64,000 nt of DNA from positions 173,169-237,168 of the forward strand of contig CAJUQG010000001.1 of NCBI GenBank assembly GCA_910588025.1, written 5' to 3'. Shown here one piece after another: positions 25,321 to 34,178 of the stretch (the stretch's first letter is position 1; each line of letters opens with the position of its first letter). Under the pieces are notes generated by a model that was given only the letters and a program-made list of their open reading frames with translations, was not told the origin of the DNA and ran no database searches. Position numbers and translations under genes: made by a program. Source of the stretch: an uncultured Bacilli bacterium (GTDB lineage: Bacteria > Bacillota_I > Bacilli_A > RF39 > UBA660).

Positions 25321-27222
25321 TCACTTCCTAAAATCGTCTTCTAAGGTAAAGTCCACATTTTCATTAATCCATTCTTTTCTGGGTTCTACATGATCTCCCA
25401 TTAATACATGAATACGCTTCTCAGCTAAAGCGGCATCCGTAAGATTTACACGCATTAATCTTCGATTTTCTTTATCCATTGTTGTTTTATAAAGTTCATC
25501 GGCATTCATTTCACCTAGTCCTTTAAATCGTTGAATTTTATAATTACCACGCATTTTCTTCTTCGCTATCTCTAACTCTTCATCATCTGCAATATAAATT
25601 GTTTCTTTACTATTACTGATAGAATATAAAGGTGGTGTTGCAATATAAAGCATTCCTTCTTCAATTAATGGTCTCATGAATCGGTAAAAGAAAGTAATTA
25701 ATAAAATTTGAATATGACTACCATCTACATCGGCATCGGTCATAATAATTACTTTGCCATAGTTAGAATCTCTGTAATCAAAATCTGCTCCAAGCCCTGC
25801 CCCAATCGCATACTCAATTTGTTTTAACTCTGCATTGGATGCAATATCATTTTGACTTGCTTTCTCACAGTTTAATACTTTTCCTCGAAGTGGTAATATC
25901 GCTTGCGTCTCACGATTTCGATATAATTTCGCAGACCCTCCTGCACTATCCCCTTCGACTAAGAAAAGTTCATTTTTTTCATAATTCTTACCTGTGGCTT
26001 TTGCAAGTTTCTCACTTAATACTCTCTCTTTATTACTTTTTCCTGTTCCCTTACGAACTTGTTCACGAGCTTTTCTTGCGGCCTCTCTTGCTGTTTTACT
26101 TTGAATTGCTTTATTTAAAACCATTAACGCTGCTTCTTTATTTTCTTCTAAAAAGAATTTTAAATTCTCATAAGTAACACTTTCTGTTACACTTCTAGCT
26201 TCTGGAGTACCAAGTTTTCCTTTTGTTTGTCCTTCAAACTGTAATAAAGCCTCTGGTATCTTTAATGAAATTACCGCCGACAACCCTTCTCTAACATCTC
26301 CACCTTCTAAACTTTGGTCTTTTTTTAAAATCCCATTACTTTTCGCATAATCATTAAAAGCTTTCGTAATTCCTGTTTTAAAACCTACTTCATGCGATCC
26401 ACCATCACCTGTTTTAACATTATTAACAAATGATTCGATACTTTCGTTATAAGAATCTGTATATTGCATAGCAATTTCGACTTCAATTCCATTTTTTGTT
26501 CCATCAAAATGAATCACTTTATGAAGCGTATTTTTTCCCTCATTAATATATTCAACAAAATTAATTAACCCATTTTCATAATGAAACTTCGCTTCTTTTT
26601 TATCTTCTTCATCAACAACTTCTATAGTGACTCCCGAAAGTAAAAAAGCACTTTCTTGCATTCTTTCACAAATTGTTGTATAGGAAAAACTACAATTTTT
26701 AAAAATTTCTCCATCTGGTTTAAAAGTAACACTAGTTCCTGTTTTTTTCGTTTCTCCAATCACTTTTAGAGGAATCTCTACATGTCCTCCATTAGAAAAA
26801 CGAATATTACAAATCTTACCTTCTTTATAAATCGTAACATCCATCCAAGTAGATAAAGCATTTACGACACTTGCTCCAACTCCATGAAGTCCTCCGCTTA
26901 CCTTATATCCGCCACTTTCAAATTTTCCCCCAGCATGTAAAATCGTATAAATAACTTCTGGAGTACTTTTTCCACTCGCATGTTTTCCAATAGGAACTCC
27001 ACGACCATTATCAGTTACCGTTATACTTCCATCTTTATGAAGAGCAATTTTGATAGTATCTCCATAACCATTGATAATTTCGTCAATCGCATTATCGACA
27101 ATTTCCCAAACCAAATGGTGCATTCCACGTTTATCGGTAGAACCAATATACATACCAGGTCTTTTTCGAACTGCTTCTAAGCCTTCTAAAATTTTTATCG
27201 ATGATTCATCATATTTTGTCAT
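25321..27222 (-). CDS. parE: DNA topoisomerase IV subunit B
   Basis: 633 residues from ATG 27222, six bases after AAGGTG. GHKL ATPase motifs: VDNAIDEIINGYG, TVTDNGRGVPIG and GGLHGVGASVVNALS. The TOPRIM domain is marked by VEGDSAGGSAK and MTDADVDGSH. The C-terminus carries RFKGLGEMNADEL. Adjacent parC and the absence of gyrase-cluster neighbours (dnaA, recF) favour ParE over GyrB. Confidence 0.92.
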   Translation of the reverse strand: MTKYDESSIKILEGLEAVRKRPGMYIGSTDKRGMHHLVWEIVDNAIDEIINGYGDTIKIALHKDGSITVTDNGRGVPIGKHASGKSTPEVIYTILHAGGKFESGGYKVSGGLHGVGASVVNALSTWMDVTIYKEGKICNIRFSNGGHVEIPLKVIGETKKTGTSVTFKPDGEIFKNCSFSYTTICERMQESAFLLSGVTIEVVDEEDKKEAKFHYENGLINFVEYINEGKNTLHKVIHFDGTKNGIEVEIAMQYTDSYNESIESFVNNVKTGDGGSHEVGFKTGITKAFNDYAKSNGILKKDQSLEGGDVREGLSAVISLKIPEALLQFEGQTKGKLGTPEARSVTESVTYENLKFFLEENKEAALMVLNKAIQSKTAREAARKAREQVRKGTGKSNKERVLSEKLAKATGKNYEKNELFLVEGDSAGGSAKLYRNRETQAILPLRGKVLNCEKASQNDIASNAELKQIEYAIGAGLGADFDYRDSNYGKVIIMTDADVDGSHIQILLITFFYRFMRPLIEEGMLYIATPPLYSISNSKETIYIADDEELEIAKKKMRGNYKIQRFKGLGEMNADELYKTTMDKENRRLMRVNLTDAALAEKRIHVLMGDHVEPRKEWINENVDFTLEDDFRK

Positions 27223-27239
27223 AGCCTTCACCTTAAAAA

Positions 27240-27268
27240 AGTATATCATGTTAAAGAATGTTTAGCAA
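27240..27268 (-). promoter_or_regulatory. Promoter of parE-parC
   Basis: Minus strand: -35 TTGCTA at 27263-27268, a 17-base spacer and -10 TATACT at 27240-27245, 18 bases before the start codon. An isolated TTGACA further upstream is too distant to serve as its -35. Confidence 0.6.
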
Positions 27269-27464
27269 AATGAATTGTCAAACAATTGCCAAAACAGACC
27301 TTATTTTGAAGTAATTTTCTCTTCTTTTCCTGTTACTACTAAAAAAATTACCAAACTCACTTTTTATGCCTTTCTTATAATAACTCACAATATTATTTAC
27401 TTAAACGAATAAAATGACCTTATCATAAAAGTAAAATTCCTGCAAATGAATCATTTTTCAAATA
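27269..27464. other. Non-coding spacer between parE and ylbL
   Basis: About 195 AT-rich bases between the parE promoter and the ylbL terminator. No open frame has a ribosome binding site, and I see no tRNA, riboswitch-like fold or repeat. Confidence 0.4.
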
Positions 27465-27520
27465 AAATAAAAAAAGAAAAAGAATTGATAAAATCTCCTA
27501 AATCAAAAATCCTTTTCTTG
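27465..27520 (-). terminator. Terminator after ylbL
   Basis: Minus strand: AAGAAAA and TTTTTCTT outer arms with an inner TTGAT/ATCAA pair, running into a T-rich tail. It lies 45-100 bases after the ylbL stop. Confidence 0.55.
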
Positions 27521-27564
27521 TTAAAAAAAGCAACTAATTTTTAAATTGTATAAAAACAATACTT

Positions 27565-28572
27565 TTATAACTTTGCTAAAGCGGCAATTGCTTCTTCTAA
27601 ACTACTAACAGCAATAACTCGAATATCTAAATCGTTTTCATTTTTCACTTGAATAGCTTCTTCATAATTCTTAGTAGGAACCAAAAAAACATCAGCTTTC
27701 TTCTTTGCAGCTCCCAAAAGTTTATATTTTACTCCGCCAATTTCCCCAACAACGCCATTTTTATCAATTGTCCCAGTTCCAATAATCTTTTTCCCCATCG
27801 TAATATCTTCACTCACCAAAGCATTATAAATTGCCAAAGCATTCATAAGTCCACCACTTGGCCCTGATTCACTACTTTTTGAGACAAAAGACACCTTAGG
27901 ATTCGTTTCATACTCATAAGTAGTAGTAATACTAACGCCCACTTTTGGTCCTTCACTCGTTTCATAAACCGTTGCTTTCTTCGTCATTTTTTTACCACGA
28001 CGAATGATTTCAAAACTTACTTCATCCCCAGCATGTAAACTCCCCACCATTTCGCGGACAGTATCTAAATTTTTTATCTCTTGACCATTCATCGTTAAAA
28101 TTTCATCAAACAGTTCCAAGTCTGTATCGGCTTCATTACTCATATAAACCAAATGATTGGTTTGCGATAAAACCTTTACTTCCTTATTTGCTAAGGAAAA
28201 AGCAGCATACAACGCATTATTCTGTGCTTGAATAAGAGAAATTTGATCTGCTAAAATCATCTCTTCCAAAGACTCGTTATCTGGCTTAATATCCTTGGTA
28301 GAAACAATATCCCAATTAGGAATAAGATAACTAAACAATAAAAATGGAATACTTCCCTTAATCATCGAAACATATGCCATAGATAAGGAACCTTGCGTCT
28401 CATACCCATCCTCTACTTCAATTCGATTGGCAAGATCAATAGAACCACCAGGAGTATAAACAACGTAAGGAAGCTCAAATGTAAAAAGACAAACAATAAC
28501 CAAAAGGGAAACAAAAAATTTCCAATTTTCACGCATGAAACCCTTTAATTTCTCATAAAATTTGTTAAACAT
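27565..28572 (-). CDS. ylbL: Membrane PDZ-Lon (S16) protease, YlbL/SepM-like
   Basis: 335 residues: a membrane anchor at about 14-34, a PDZ domain (about 130-205, 'MNGQEIKNLDTVREMVGSLHAGDEV') and a C-terminal Lon-type serine/lysine protease domain with the catalytic Ser in ESGPSGGLMNAL and the Lys in GGVKYKLLGA. Family members process extracytoplasmic substrates (SepM in streptococci cleaves a competence peptide). It is divergent from ylbJ; the two are also near neighbours in Bacillus. Confidence 0.88.
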   Translation of the reverse strand: MFNKFYEKLKGFMRENWKFFVSLLVIVCLFTFELPYVVYTPGGSIDLANRIEVEDGYETQGSLSMAYVSMIKGSIPFLLFSYLIPNWDIVSTKDIKPDNESLEEMILADQISLIQAQNNALYAAFSLANKEVKVLSQTNHLVYMSNEADTDLELFDEILTMNGQEIKNLDTVREMVGSLHAGDEVSFEIIRRGKKMTKKATVYETSEGPKVGVSITTTYEYETNPKVSFVSKSSESGPSGGLMNALAIYNALVSEDITMGKKIIGTGTIDKNGVVGEIGGVKYKLLGAAKKKADVFLVPTKNYEEAIQVKNENDLDIRVIAVSSLEEAIAALAKL

Positions 28573-28616
28573 GACACATCATCACCTAAAATATTATATC
28601 AAAAAAAGAGGCAATT

Positions 28617-29552
28617 ATGAATCCAAAGAAAAAAAACCTATGTATTCTCGTACTTTTACTCATTCTCTTATTTTTAATCCTTCAAAAAAATAGCGAAGTC
28701 AAAACCAGCATCATTTTTGGAGCAGAACTATGGCTTACTAAAGTATTTCCATCATTATTTCCTATGTTCATCTTAAGTGACTTATTAATGTCTTACCACT
28801 TACCAGAATATCTTTCTAACCTTTTTGGACCCTTTTTCACCAAATTATTTAAAACCAGTCCATATGGCGTATTTACCCTTTTTATGTCACTCATTGCTGG
28901 TACTCCATCGAGTGCTTATATTTTAAAAAACTTAAGTGCCGAACAAAAAATTACCGAACAAGAAGCCAGTCATTTATTACAATTCACATTTTTCTCTAAT
29001 CCCCTTTTTCTTCTTACCATGTTAAATGTTATTTTTCCAAATCAACCGCATCTTATTATTTCTATTATCTTAATTCATTATAGTTCCAATCTACTTATTG
29101 GTTTATTACTAAGACCAAAAACGACTCCTACTTGGACAAAAATAACTTTTGTCAAAACAAAGCTAAATCTTGGAACAATCTTGTCAAATTCCATCAAAAA
29201 AGCCATGAATACCTTACTTCTTATCTTAGGAACCATTTGTTTTTATCTAATGCTAAGCACTATTTTTACTTTAAAAAATCCTCACTTAAATCTTTTGATG
29301 AAAGGATTTTTAGAACTAACTCAAGGTCTTAATAGCTTAATGACAAATAACTATTCCATTACCTTCAAAAGTATTTTATCACTATTTTTCATTTGCTTTG
29401 GTGGCTTAAGTATTCACACCCAAATAAAAAGTATCATTGAAGATACTTCGATTTCTTACCTTTCCTTTTTAAAAGGACGCATTTTACACGTTATCATTTC
29501 TTTCTTATTACTATTTCTTTTAAGCTTCACAAGTATTGCTTTCATATCCTAA
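28617..29552 (+). CDS. ylbJ: Sporulation integral membrane protein YlbJ-like (nucleoside recognition/gate domain)
   Basis: 311 residues with about eight hydrophobic segments. 'GAELWLTKVFPSLFPMFILSDLL' and 'FMSLIAGTPSSAYIL' are characteristic of the YlbJ gate-domain family, needed in the mother cell for heat-resistant spores in Bacillus. AAGAGGC precedes the ATG. The last 33 bases overlap the convergent pilin-like gene. Confidence 0.8.
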   Translation: MNPKKKNLCILVLLLILLFLILQKNSEVKTSIIFGAELWLTKVFPSLFPMFILSDLLMSYHLPEYLSNLFGPFFTKLFKTSPYGVFTLFMSLIAGTPSSAYILKNLSAEQKITEQEASHLLQFTFFSNPLFLLTMLNVIFPNQPHLIISIILIHYSSNLLIGLLLRPKTTPTWTKITFVKTKLNLGTILSNSIKKAMNTLLLILGTICFYLMLSTIFTLKNPHLNLLMKGFLELTQGLNSLMTNNYSITFKSILSLFFICFGGLSIHTQIKSIIEDTSISYLSFLKGRILHVIISFLLLFLLSFTSIAFIS

Positions 29553-30116
29553 AAAAGCTTTAGAAGGAAAACTACTGGCATTAATATCACTAGATTTTCC
29601 GACATAAAACAATTCCAAATCATCAATGGCATTCGCATCACTCTCACCAATTACCACCGGAATACGTATATGAACATAAAAATAATCAGAACAAACCGCT
29701 GATTCACAGTTTGCTCCCGTACAACATGGAGCATTTTCAAAATGATAATAAACACATCGTTTTTGATAAGAAGTCCGATTATTTCCTGCTTTCATACTCC
29801 AACGTTCATCATGATAACTCACCGACTTATCACTTACTGTTAACGCCCGACTACTACCATCTTGAAACTGAAACGTTAAACGTAATTCCCCATAAGTACT
29901 AGAATCAGTCATCCCAACTAACCCAAGTGATGTAAAATCATCCATAATCGTTCTAATAATACTTGCACGATTCAATTGATTATCACTAGCAAAGGTCCCA
30001 TTTTTACTCGTATATTGAATATCTACTAATAAATTAAACAAAAAAATCATTACAACTGCTACTAAAGCAATACTGACAATAAACTCAATCAAAGTAATTC
30101 CTTTTTGGTTTTTCAT
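29520..30116 (-). CDS. Prepilin-like protein with cysteine-rich loop
   Basis: 198 residues with a prepilin leader and helix (QKG then ITLIEFIVSIALVAVVM; Glu at +5). A loop in the distal half has six Cys in about 26 residues (CVYY..CCTGANC..VC). It resembles ComGF/PilW-type minor pseudopilins only by architecture. The start overlaps the upstream pilin-like gene by four bases (ATGA), indicating an operon. Its 3' end overlaps ylbJ. Confidence 0.75.
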   Translation of the reverse strand: MKNQKGITLIEFIVSIALVAVVMIFLFNLLVDIQYTSKNGTFASDNQLNRASIIRTIMDDFTSLGLVGMTDSSTYGELRLTFQFQDGSSRALTVSDKSVSYHDERWSMKAGNNRTSYQKRCVYYHFENAPCCTGANCESAVCSDYFYVHIRIPVVIGESDANAIDDLELFYVGKSSDINASSFPSKAFLGYESNTCEA

Positions 30117-30697
30117 AAATCACCTACTTTTAATGTCGCATAATAATACCTACAATGTTCTTCATCGACACAAGCACCACCCGCTCCATCTTCACGATAC
30201 TCAACAATCATTCGATATCCATCTTCGCCTTTTCCTCCGATGGTACGTAAATAATTTCCTAAATTGGCATTAACTCTTGAAAATACAGAACAAATTCCTT
30301 CATAATTCGTACAAGTTTGCAATTGTGATAAATCCCGATAAGTGACATAAACATTTGCAATATGAAGTTCTCCACTCAAAAGTTCACAAAAGCCTCCTTC
30401 TTTATCTACATCATCAAAAATATCACCAGAACCACAGCCAAAAGAAAGTAAAAAATTAACATTATCATTCGTATTTTCGTTACTTAAATTACCTATAATA
30501 CGGTCAATTCGCTGACTACTAAAATATTTTTTTACATAATAAGTTCGATAAAGATAACTCACATCATCATATAAAAGACGTGCTTTCTCATTATTAGAAA
30601 GTGCAATATAAGTAGAATATAAATACAACAAAGAAGTGATTAAAACTGCTATAACAATAATCGTTTCAACAAAAACAAAGCCCTTTTTATTTCTCAT
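30113..30697 (-). CDS. Prepilin-like protein
   Basis: 194 residues. KKG precedes a class III prepilin helix, FVFVETIIVIAVLITSLLY, with Glu at +5. Several Cys occur in the distal half. It is the first gene of a two-gene pseudopilin operon, with an AAAGGATG ribosome binding site. It may be a minor pseudopilin of a competence or secretion pseudopilus; the assembly machinery is not in this window. Confidence 0.75.
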   Translation of the reverse strand: MRNKKGFVFVETIIVIAVLITSLLYLYSTYIALSNNEKARLLYDDVSYLYRTYYVKKYFSSQRIDRIIGNLSNENTNDNVNFLLSFGCGSGDIFDDVDKEGGFCELLSGELHIANVYVTYRDLSQLQTCTNYEGICSVFSRVNANLGNYLRTIGGKGEDGYRMIVEYREDGAGGACVDEEHCRYYYATLKVGDL

Positions 30698-30772
30698 TAT
30701 GATTCATCCTTTATTATTCATTATAAAAGATTACCCCTTTTTTTTCAAATCATTTTAAGAACCCACGCCAAA

Positions 30773-30794
30773 GAAAAAAAATAGCATACGCTAT
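30773..30794 (-). terminator. Terminator after spoVID-ysxE-like operon
   Basis: Minus strand ATAGC-GTAT-GCTAT hairpin followed by eight T (30773-30780). The stem is short but the tail is strong. The same bases on the plus strand contain CATACGCTA, which fits a late mother-cell (sigma K type) -10. Confidence 0.6.
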
Positions 30795-30810
30795 CAATAG
30801 GTGATGTATT

Positions 30811-31011
30811 ATGCAACCAGGTTGTAGAAGACCATGTGGAAAAGGACCAAACGGCTTTTTTACTGTAATAGCCATTTTGATCCTTAGTTGTCTTATTTTT
30901 TATCAAGTAATTATTACTTTAATTCTACCATTTCGTTTTAATATTTTTATCTTATTTATTGAAATAGTACTGCTTTTATTTTTGCTCTACCGTATAGTAT
31001 GGCCTTACTAA
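30811..31011 (+). CDS. Small membrane protein of unknown function
   Basis: 66 residues with AGGTGATG correctly spaced before the ATG. The N-terminus MQPGCRRPCGKGPNGF is Cys/Gly/Pro-rich and followed by two hydrophobic segments (about 17-40 and 43-62). A CATACGCTA element 17-25 bases upstream of the ribosome binding site resembles a sigma K -10 (CATAnnnTA). Its last 36 bases overlap the convergent ysxE-like gene. I do not recognise a family; a small spore membrane protein is a guess from context. Confidence 0.45.
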   Translation: MQPGCRRPCGKGPNGFFTVIAILILSCLIFYQVIITLILPFRFNIFILFIEIVLLLFLLYRIVWPY

Positions 31012-31866
31012 CTCTTCCGTTTTAAACAAATAATCTAAACCTTCTCGAACCATTTTACAATTTTGAAACTCTTCCTCAGTAAAGGTCATTTTCATCGGTA
31101 AAGAAATTAAAATAAAAAACAATTTTTTTTCTGCTTCTTGAAGCGGAAATTTCTCTTGATATTTTTGAAATAGCGTTATAAACTCTACATCAAAATAATC
31201 CGTTTGATAAAAGTGAACCAAATCTAACACTGGACTATCAATTTTACTCTTTTCCCAACTAATAAAATAATCTCGGTCACCTTTCAAATAATGTTCCAAA
31301 CTCATATTATTATGAATAAAACTAACTCGTTGGCGACTTTCTTGTTTCACAAGCTCAAACCAATCATCTAACTCTCTTTTGGCAAAATCTAAACTAGAAA
31401 GAATTTTAGAACTATTTCGCATAAAAAGATAATGACTTGGAGACATATAATTTTCTAAAAAACAAGTATCAAACAAAGTATCATAGTACTGTTTTAAATA
31501 TTGAATATTAGAATCTATGTTTTCATAAATTTCTTGATAAGTATCCAAACTAACCGTTTTAAAATAAGCGGTTTTTTGATGTAATGAAGCAAGTACTCCA
31601 ATTAAATCTTGAGCTTTTTGTTCCGTTGGCATTGGAGTATCTTCTACATAAGAAAACATATTTACATCAGCTCTACTAAAATCAACCAATTCTGGAAACT
31701 CATGAAAATTGCGAGATTGTAAATAACGATAAACCTTAGCAACATCATTTTCTTTTGGTTTTACAACAAAATTACCACTTGTCGTTTCTAAAATCGTAAT
31801 TTTTCCTCGCTTCGTATAACGAATAGGTTTATAAATATCTTTTAATACTTCAATACTTTTATTCAT
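30976..31866 (-). CDS. ysxE: YsxE/CotS-like spore coat kinase-fold protein, degenerate
   Basis: 296 residues with an aminoglycoside-phosphotransferase-like layout: an N-lobe with 'FVVKPK' and a C-lobe with 'SFIHNNMSLEHYL' where the catalytic loop HGDLHxxN is expected and 'FISWEKSKIDSPVLDL' where the IDxxxxxxGxPxxDL metal loop is expected. The catalytic Asp of HGD is Asn and the metal Asp is Trp/Glu, so kinase activity is doubtful. It directly follows the SpoVID-like gene with an eight-base overlap, as in Bacillus spoVID-ysxE. YsxE is a CotS paralogue. Confidence 0.75.
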   Translation of the reverse strand: MNKSIEVLKDIYKPIRYTKRGKITILETTSGNFVVKPKENDVAKVYRYLQSRNFHEFPELVDFSRADVNMFSYVEDTPMPTEQKAQDLIGVLASLHQKTAYFKTVSLDTYQEIYENIDSNIQYLKQYYDTLFDTCFLENYMSPSHYLFMRNSSKILSSLDFAKRELDDWFELVKQESRQRVSFIHNNMSLEHYLKGDRDYFISWEKSKIDSPVLDLVHFYQTDYFDVEFITLFQKYQEKFPLQEAEKKLFFILISLPMKMTFTEEEFQNCKMVREGLDYLFKTEELVRPYYTVEQK

Positions 31867-32614
31867 CTTCTTTAGGAATAATAATTTTATCTCCTACTGC
31901 CACTTGACTCATATCATTATATTCACTTAACAAACCTAAATTGGAATGATACATCGTACAAATAGTTTCCACAGTTTCTCCAGAATTTACAATATGAATG
32001 TGGTAAGTAGCATAGCTATCATCCATCGGATTCACATTTTGAATAATTGTTTCTTCACTTTCTTTCATATCTTCTTTTACAACTTTAGTTTCTGTCATCA
32101 TAGTCTTTGTTTCAACTCTTTCTTGTTCTGGTTCTTCTACGTCTTCCGTCATAAGTATTTGTGTTAAAATTCCTTCTTCTTCTGGTGTTTCAATTAATCT
32201 TGATAAATCTGGTTCTTCTACTTCTTCTTCACGTTCTTCTTTTATAACGTCTTCAACTGAAACTACTGGAACTTCCATCACTTCTTCTTCCACCAGTTCT
32301 TCCGCCGAAATAGCAAATTCAATATCTACTTCCACCGTATCATCATTTAAGACATCATAAGAAAAATCGGTAATCTCAAATTGAAATGTATCTAAATCAA
32401 CATGATCTGTTATTTCAATCGAAAATGGTAATTTATATAAAAATGGTTCACGATTGACACTCACCTCATGACTTTTATAATCTCCTGATATAATAAAATT
32501 ACCATGAACTTCTTCTGGAGTTAAATCGATTTCATGTTCTAATGACATACTAGTAATCTCAGCAATTTTAGACCCAAAAGAAATCTCTTTTTTATAAGGA
32601 ACTATACTTTTCAC
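31859..32614 (-). CDS. spoVID: SpoVID-like spore coat morphogenetic protein with LysM domain
   Basis: 251 residues from GTG 32614, preceded by GGGAGAGGGTG; upstream in-frame codons lie in the opposite promoter region. The N-terminal ~110 residues are beta-rich (YKKEISFGSKIAEITSMSLE), like the SpoVID N-domain. A Glu-rich linker follows, then a C-terminal LysM domain (about 204-249, with 'HIVNSGETVETICTMYHSN'). SpoVID directs coat encasement in Bacillus. LysM presence and the adjacent ysxE-like gene support the call; overall similarity is modest. Confidence 0.75.
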   Translation of the reverse strand: MKSIVPYKKEISFGSKIAEITSMSLEHEIDLTPEEVHGNFIISGDYKSHEVSVNREPFLYKLPFSIEITDHVDLDTFQFEITDFSYDVLNDDTVEVDIEFAISAEELVEEEVMEVPVVSVEDVIKEEREEEVEEPDLSRLIETPEEEGILTQILMTEDVEEPEQERVETKTMMTETKVVKEDMKESEETIIQNVNPMDDSYATYHIHIVNSGETVETICTMYHSNLGLLSEYNDMSQVAVGDKIIIPKEDE

Positions 32615-32751
32615 ATTCTCACCCTCTCCCCACAATGTATGCAAAATTTCATCATTTAGAACAAAACAAAATGAAATTCTGTCAAACAAAATATTTTTCC
32701 ACAAAAAGGCCAAAAAAATATGATAAAATGTATCATAGAAAGAAGGATATT

Positions 32752-34110
32752 ATGAATACATCAATCTTTAAAGAATATGACATTCGTGCGTCTTATCCAA
32801 ATGAAATCAATGAAGAAATTGCTTACCTAATCGGACGTAGTTATGGTTCTTACTTACAAGAAATATTAGACCAACAAAAATGTGTTGTTGGTCATGATAA
32901 CCGTTTATCATCAAAAAGTTTATATGAGAATATGATTGCTGGTATTTTAGATAGTGGTTGTAATGTAATCGATTATGGTCTTATCACAACTCCTATGCAC
33001 TATTACACTAGATATTTAAACAAATGTTTTGGCATAATGGTAACTGCCAGCCACAACCCAAAAGATGATAATGGATTTAAGTTTTCGTTTGATCACTTAG
33101 CCAATGCACGTGGCAAAATGATATACGACTTTCGAGATTATACCTTAAAAAAAGTATTTTTAGATGGACAAGGAATTCGGGAAAAACGCGAAATCAAAGA
33201 CTTATATTTACAATATATGAAAGACAATGTTCATATGGGCTCAAGAAAATTAAAAGTGGTCATCGATTCTGGAAATGGCGTTACAAGTACCATTGCCAAA
33301 GATTGTCATGATATATTTTCTAATCTTGATGTAACTTATATTTGTAACGAAAACGACGGAACTTTCCCAAATCATCATCCAGACCCTGCTGTTGAAGAAA
33401 ATTTAAGTATGTTAAAACAAAAAGTGATAGAAACTCACGCAGATATAGGAATTGCCTATGACGGAGATGGCGACCGTGTTGGTGTCGTAGATGAACAAGG
33501 AAGATTCTTAGAAGCAGATAAACTTTTAATTATTGGAGTACGTGCTTTAATAAACGAGGTCACAAACAAAACTTTTTTATATGATGTTAAATGTACCAAA
33601 GCTTTAGAAGATGAGATTATTAAATTAGGTGGAACTCCTTACATGGAACGTACAGGTACTAGCTACACCGAAGCTTCCACCAAAGAAAGAAACATCCCTC
33701 TAGGTGGGGAACTTTCGGGACATATTTTCTTTAATGATCGTGGTCCGGAGGTTTGTAGTGGAATATATGATGGACTAAGAATACTAGAAATTCTTTCTAA
33801 AAGTGATAAAAGTTTATCAGAATTATTAGAAGGAATAAATCTTTATCATTCTACCCCAGAAATCAAAATCAATTGCGACAATGAGAAAAAATTTGAAGTG
33901 GTAGAAAAAGTTAAACAATATGTTAAAGACAAAAAGTATAATGCAAGTTTTATCGATGGTGCTCGCATTTCTTTTGAGAAAGGATGGGCACTAATTCGTG
34001 CAAGCAACACTGGACCAAACATCACCTTAAGATTTGAAGCACAAAATAACGAATTCTTAGAACAAATAAAAGAAGAATTTACTACTTTAGTGAATCAGCT
34101 AAACAAGTAA
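32752..34110 (+). CDS. Alpha-D-phosphohexomutase (phosphomannomutase/phosphoglucomutase type)
   Basis: 452 residues from ATG 32752, chosen for AGAAGGATATT spacing and the canonical start 'SIFKEYDIRASYP'. It interconverts hexose-1- and hexose-6-phosphates. The phosphoserine is S100 in TASHNPKDDNGFK. The Mg-binding loop is DGDGDR, the sugar-binding loop is GGELSGH, and the phosphate-binding loop near the C-terminus is RASNTGPN. This loop set is closest to bacterial PMM/PGM (AlgC/ManB-like). It would supply sugar-1-phosphates for NDP-sugar and envelope glycan synthesis. Confidence 0.92.
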   Translation: MNTSIFKEYDIRASYPNEINEEIAYLIGRSYGSYLQEILDQQKCVVGHDNRLSSKSLYENMIAGILDSGCNVIDYGLITTPMHYYTRYLNKCFGIMVTASHNPKDDNGFKFSFDHLANARGKMIYDFRDYTLKKVFLDGQGIREKREIKDLYLQYMKDNVHMGSRKLKVVIDSGNGVTSTIAKDCHDIFSNLDVTYICNENDGTFPNHHPDPAVEENLSMLKQKVIETHADIGIAYDGDGDRVGVVDEQGRFLEADKLLIIGVRALINEVTNKTFLYDVKCTKALEDEIIKLGGTPYMERTGTSYTEASTKERNIPLGGELSGHIFFNDRGPEVCSGIYDGLRILEILSKSDKSLSELLEGINLYHSTPEIKINCDNEKKFEVVEKVKQYVKDKKYNASFIDGARISFEKGWALIRASNTGPNITLRFEAQNNEFLEQIKEEFTTLVNQLNK

Positions 34111-34145
34111 ATTCTTTTTTTTACTACATGTTAGATGAGAATATA

Positions 34146-34172
34146 CAAAAAAAGAAGCGATTTCTCACTTCT
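34146..34172 (-). terminator. Terminator after deoD
   Basis: Minus strand AGAAGTGA-GAAA-TCGCTTCT: an eight-base stem with one G-T pair and a GAAA tetraloop, followed by seven T. Confidence 0.9.
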
Positions 34173-34178
34173 AAAATT

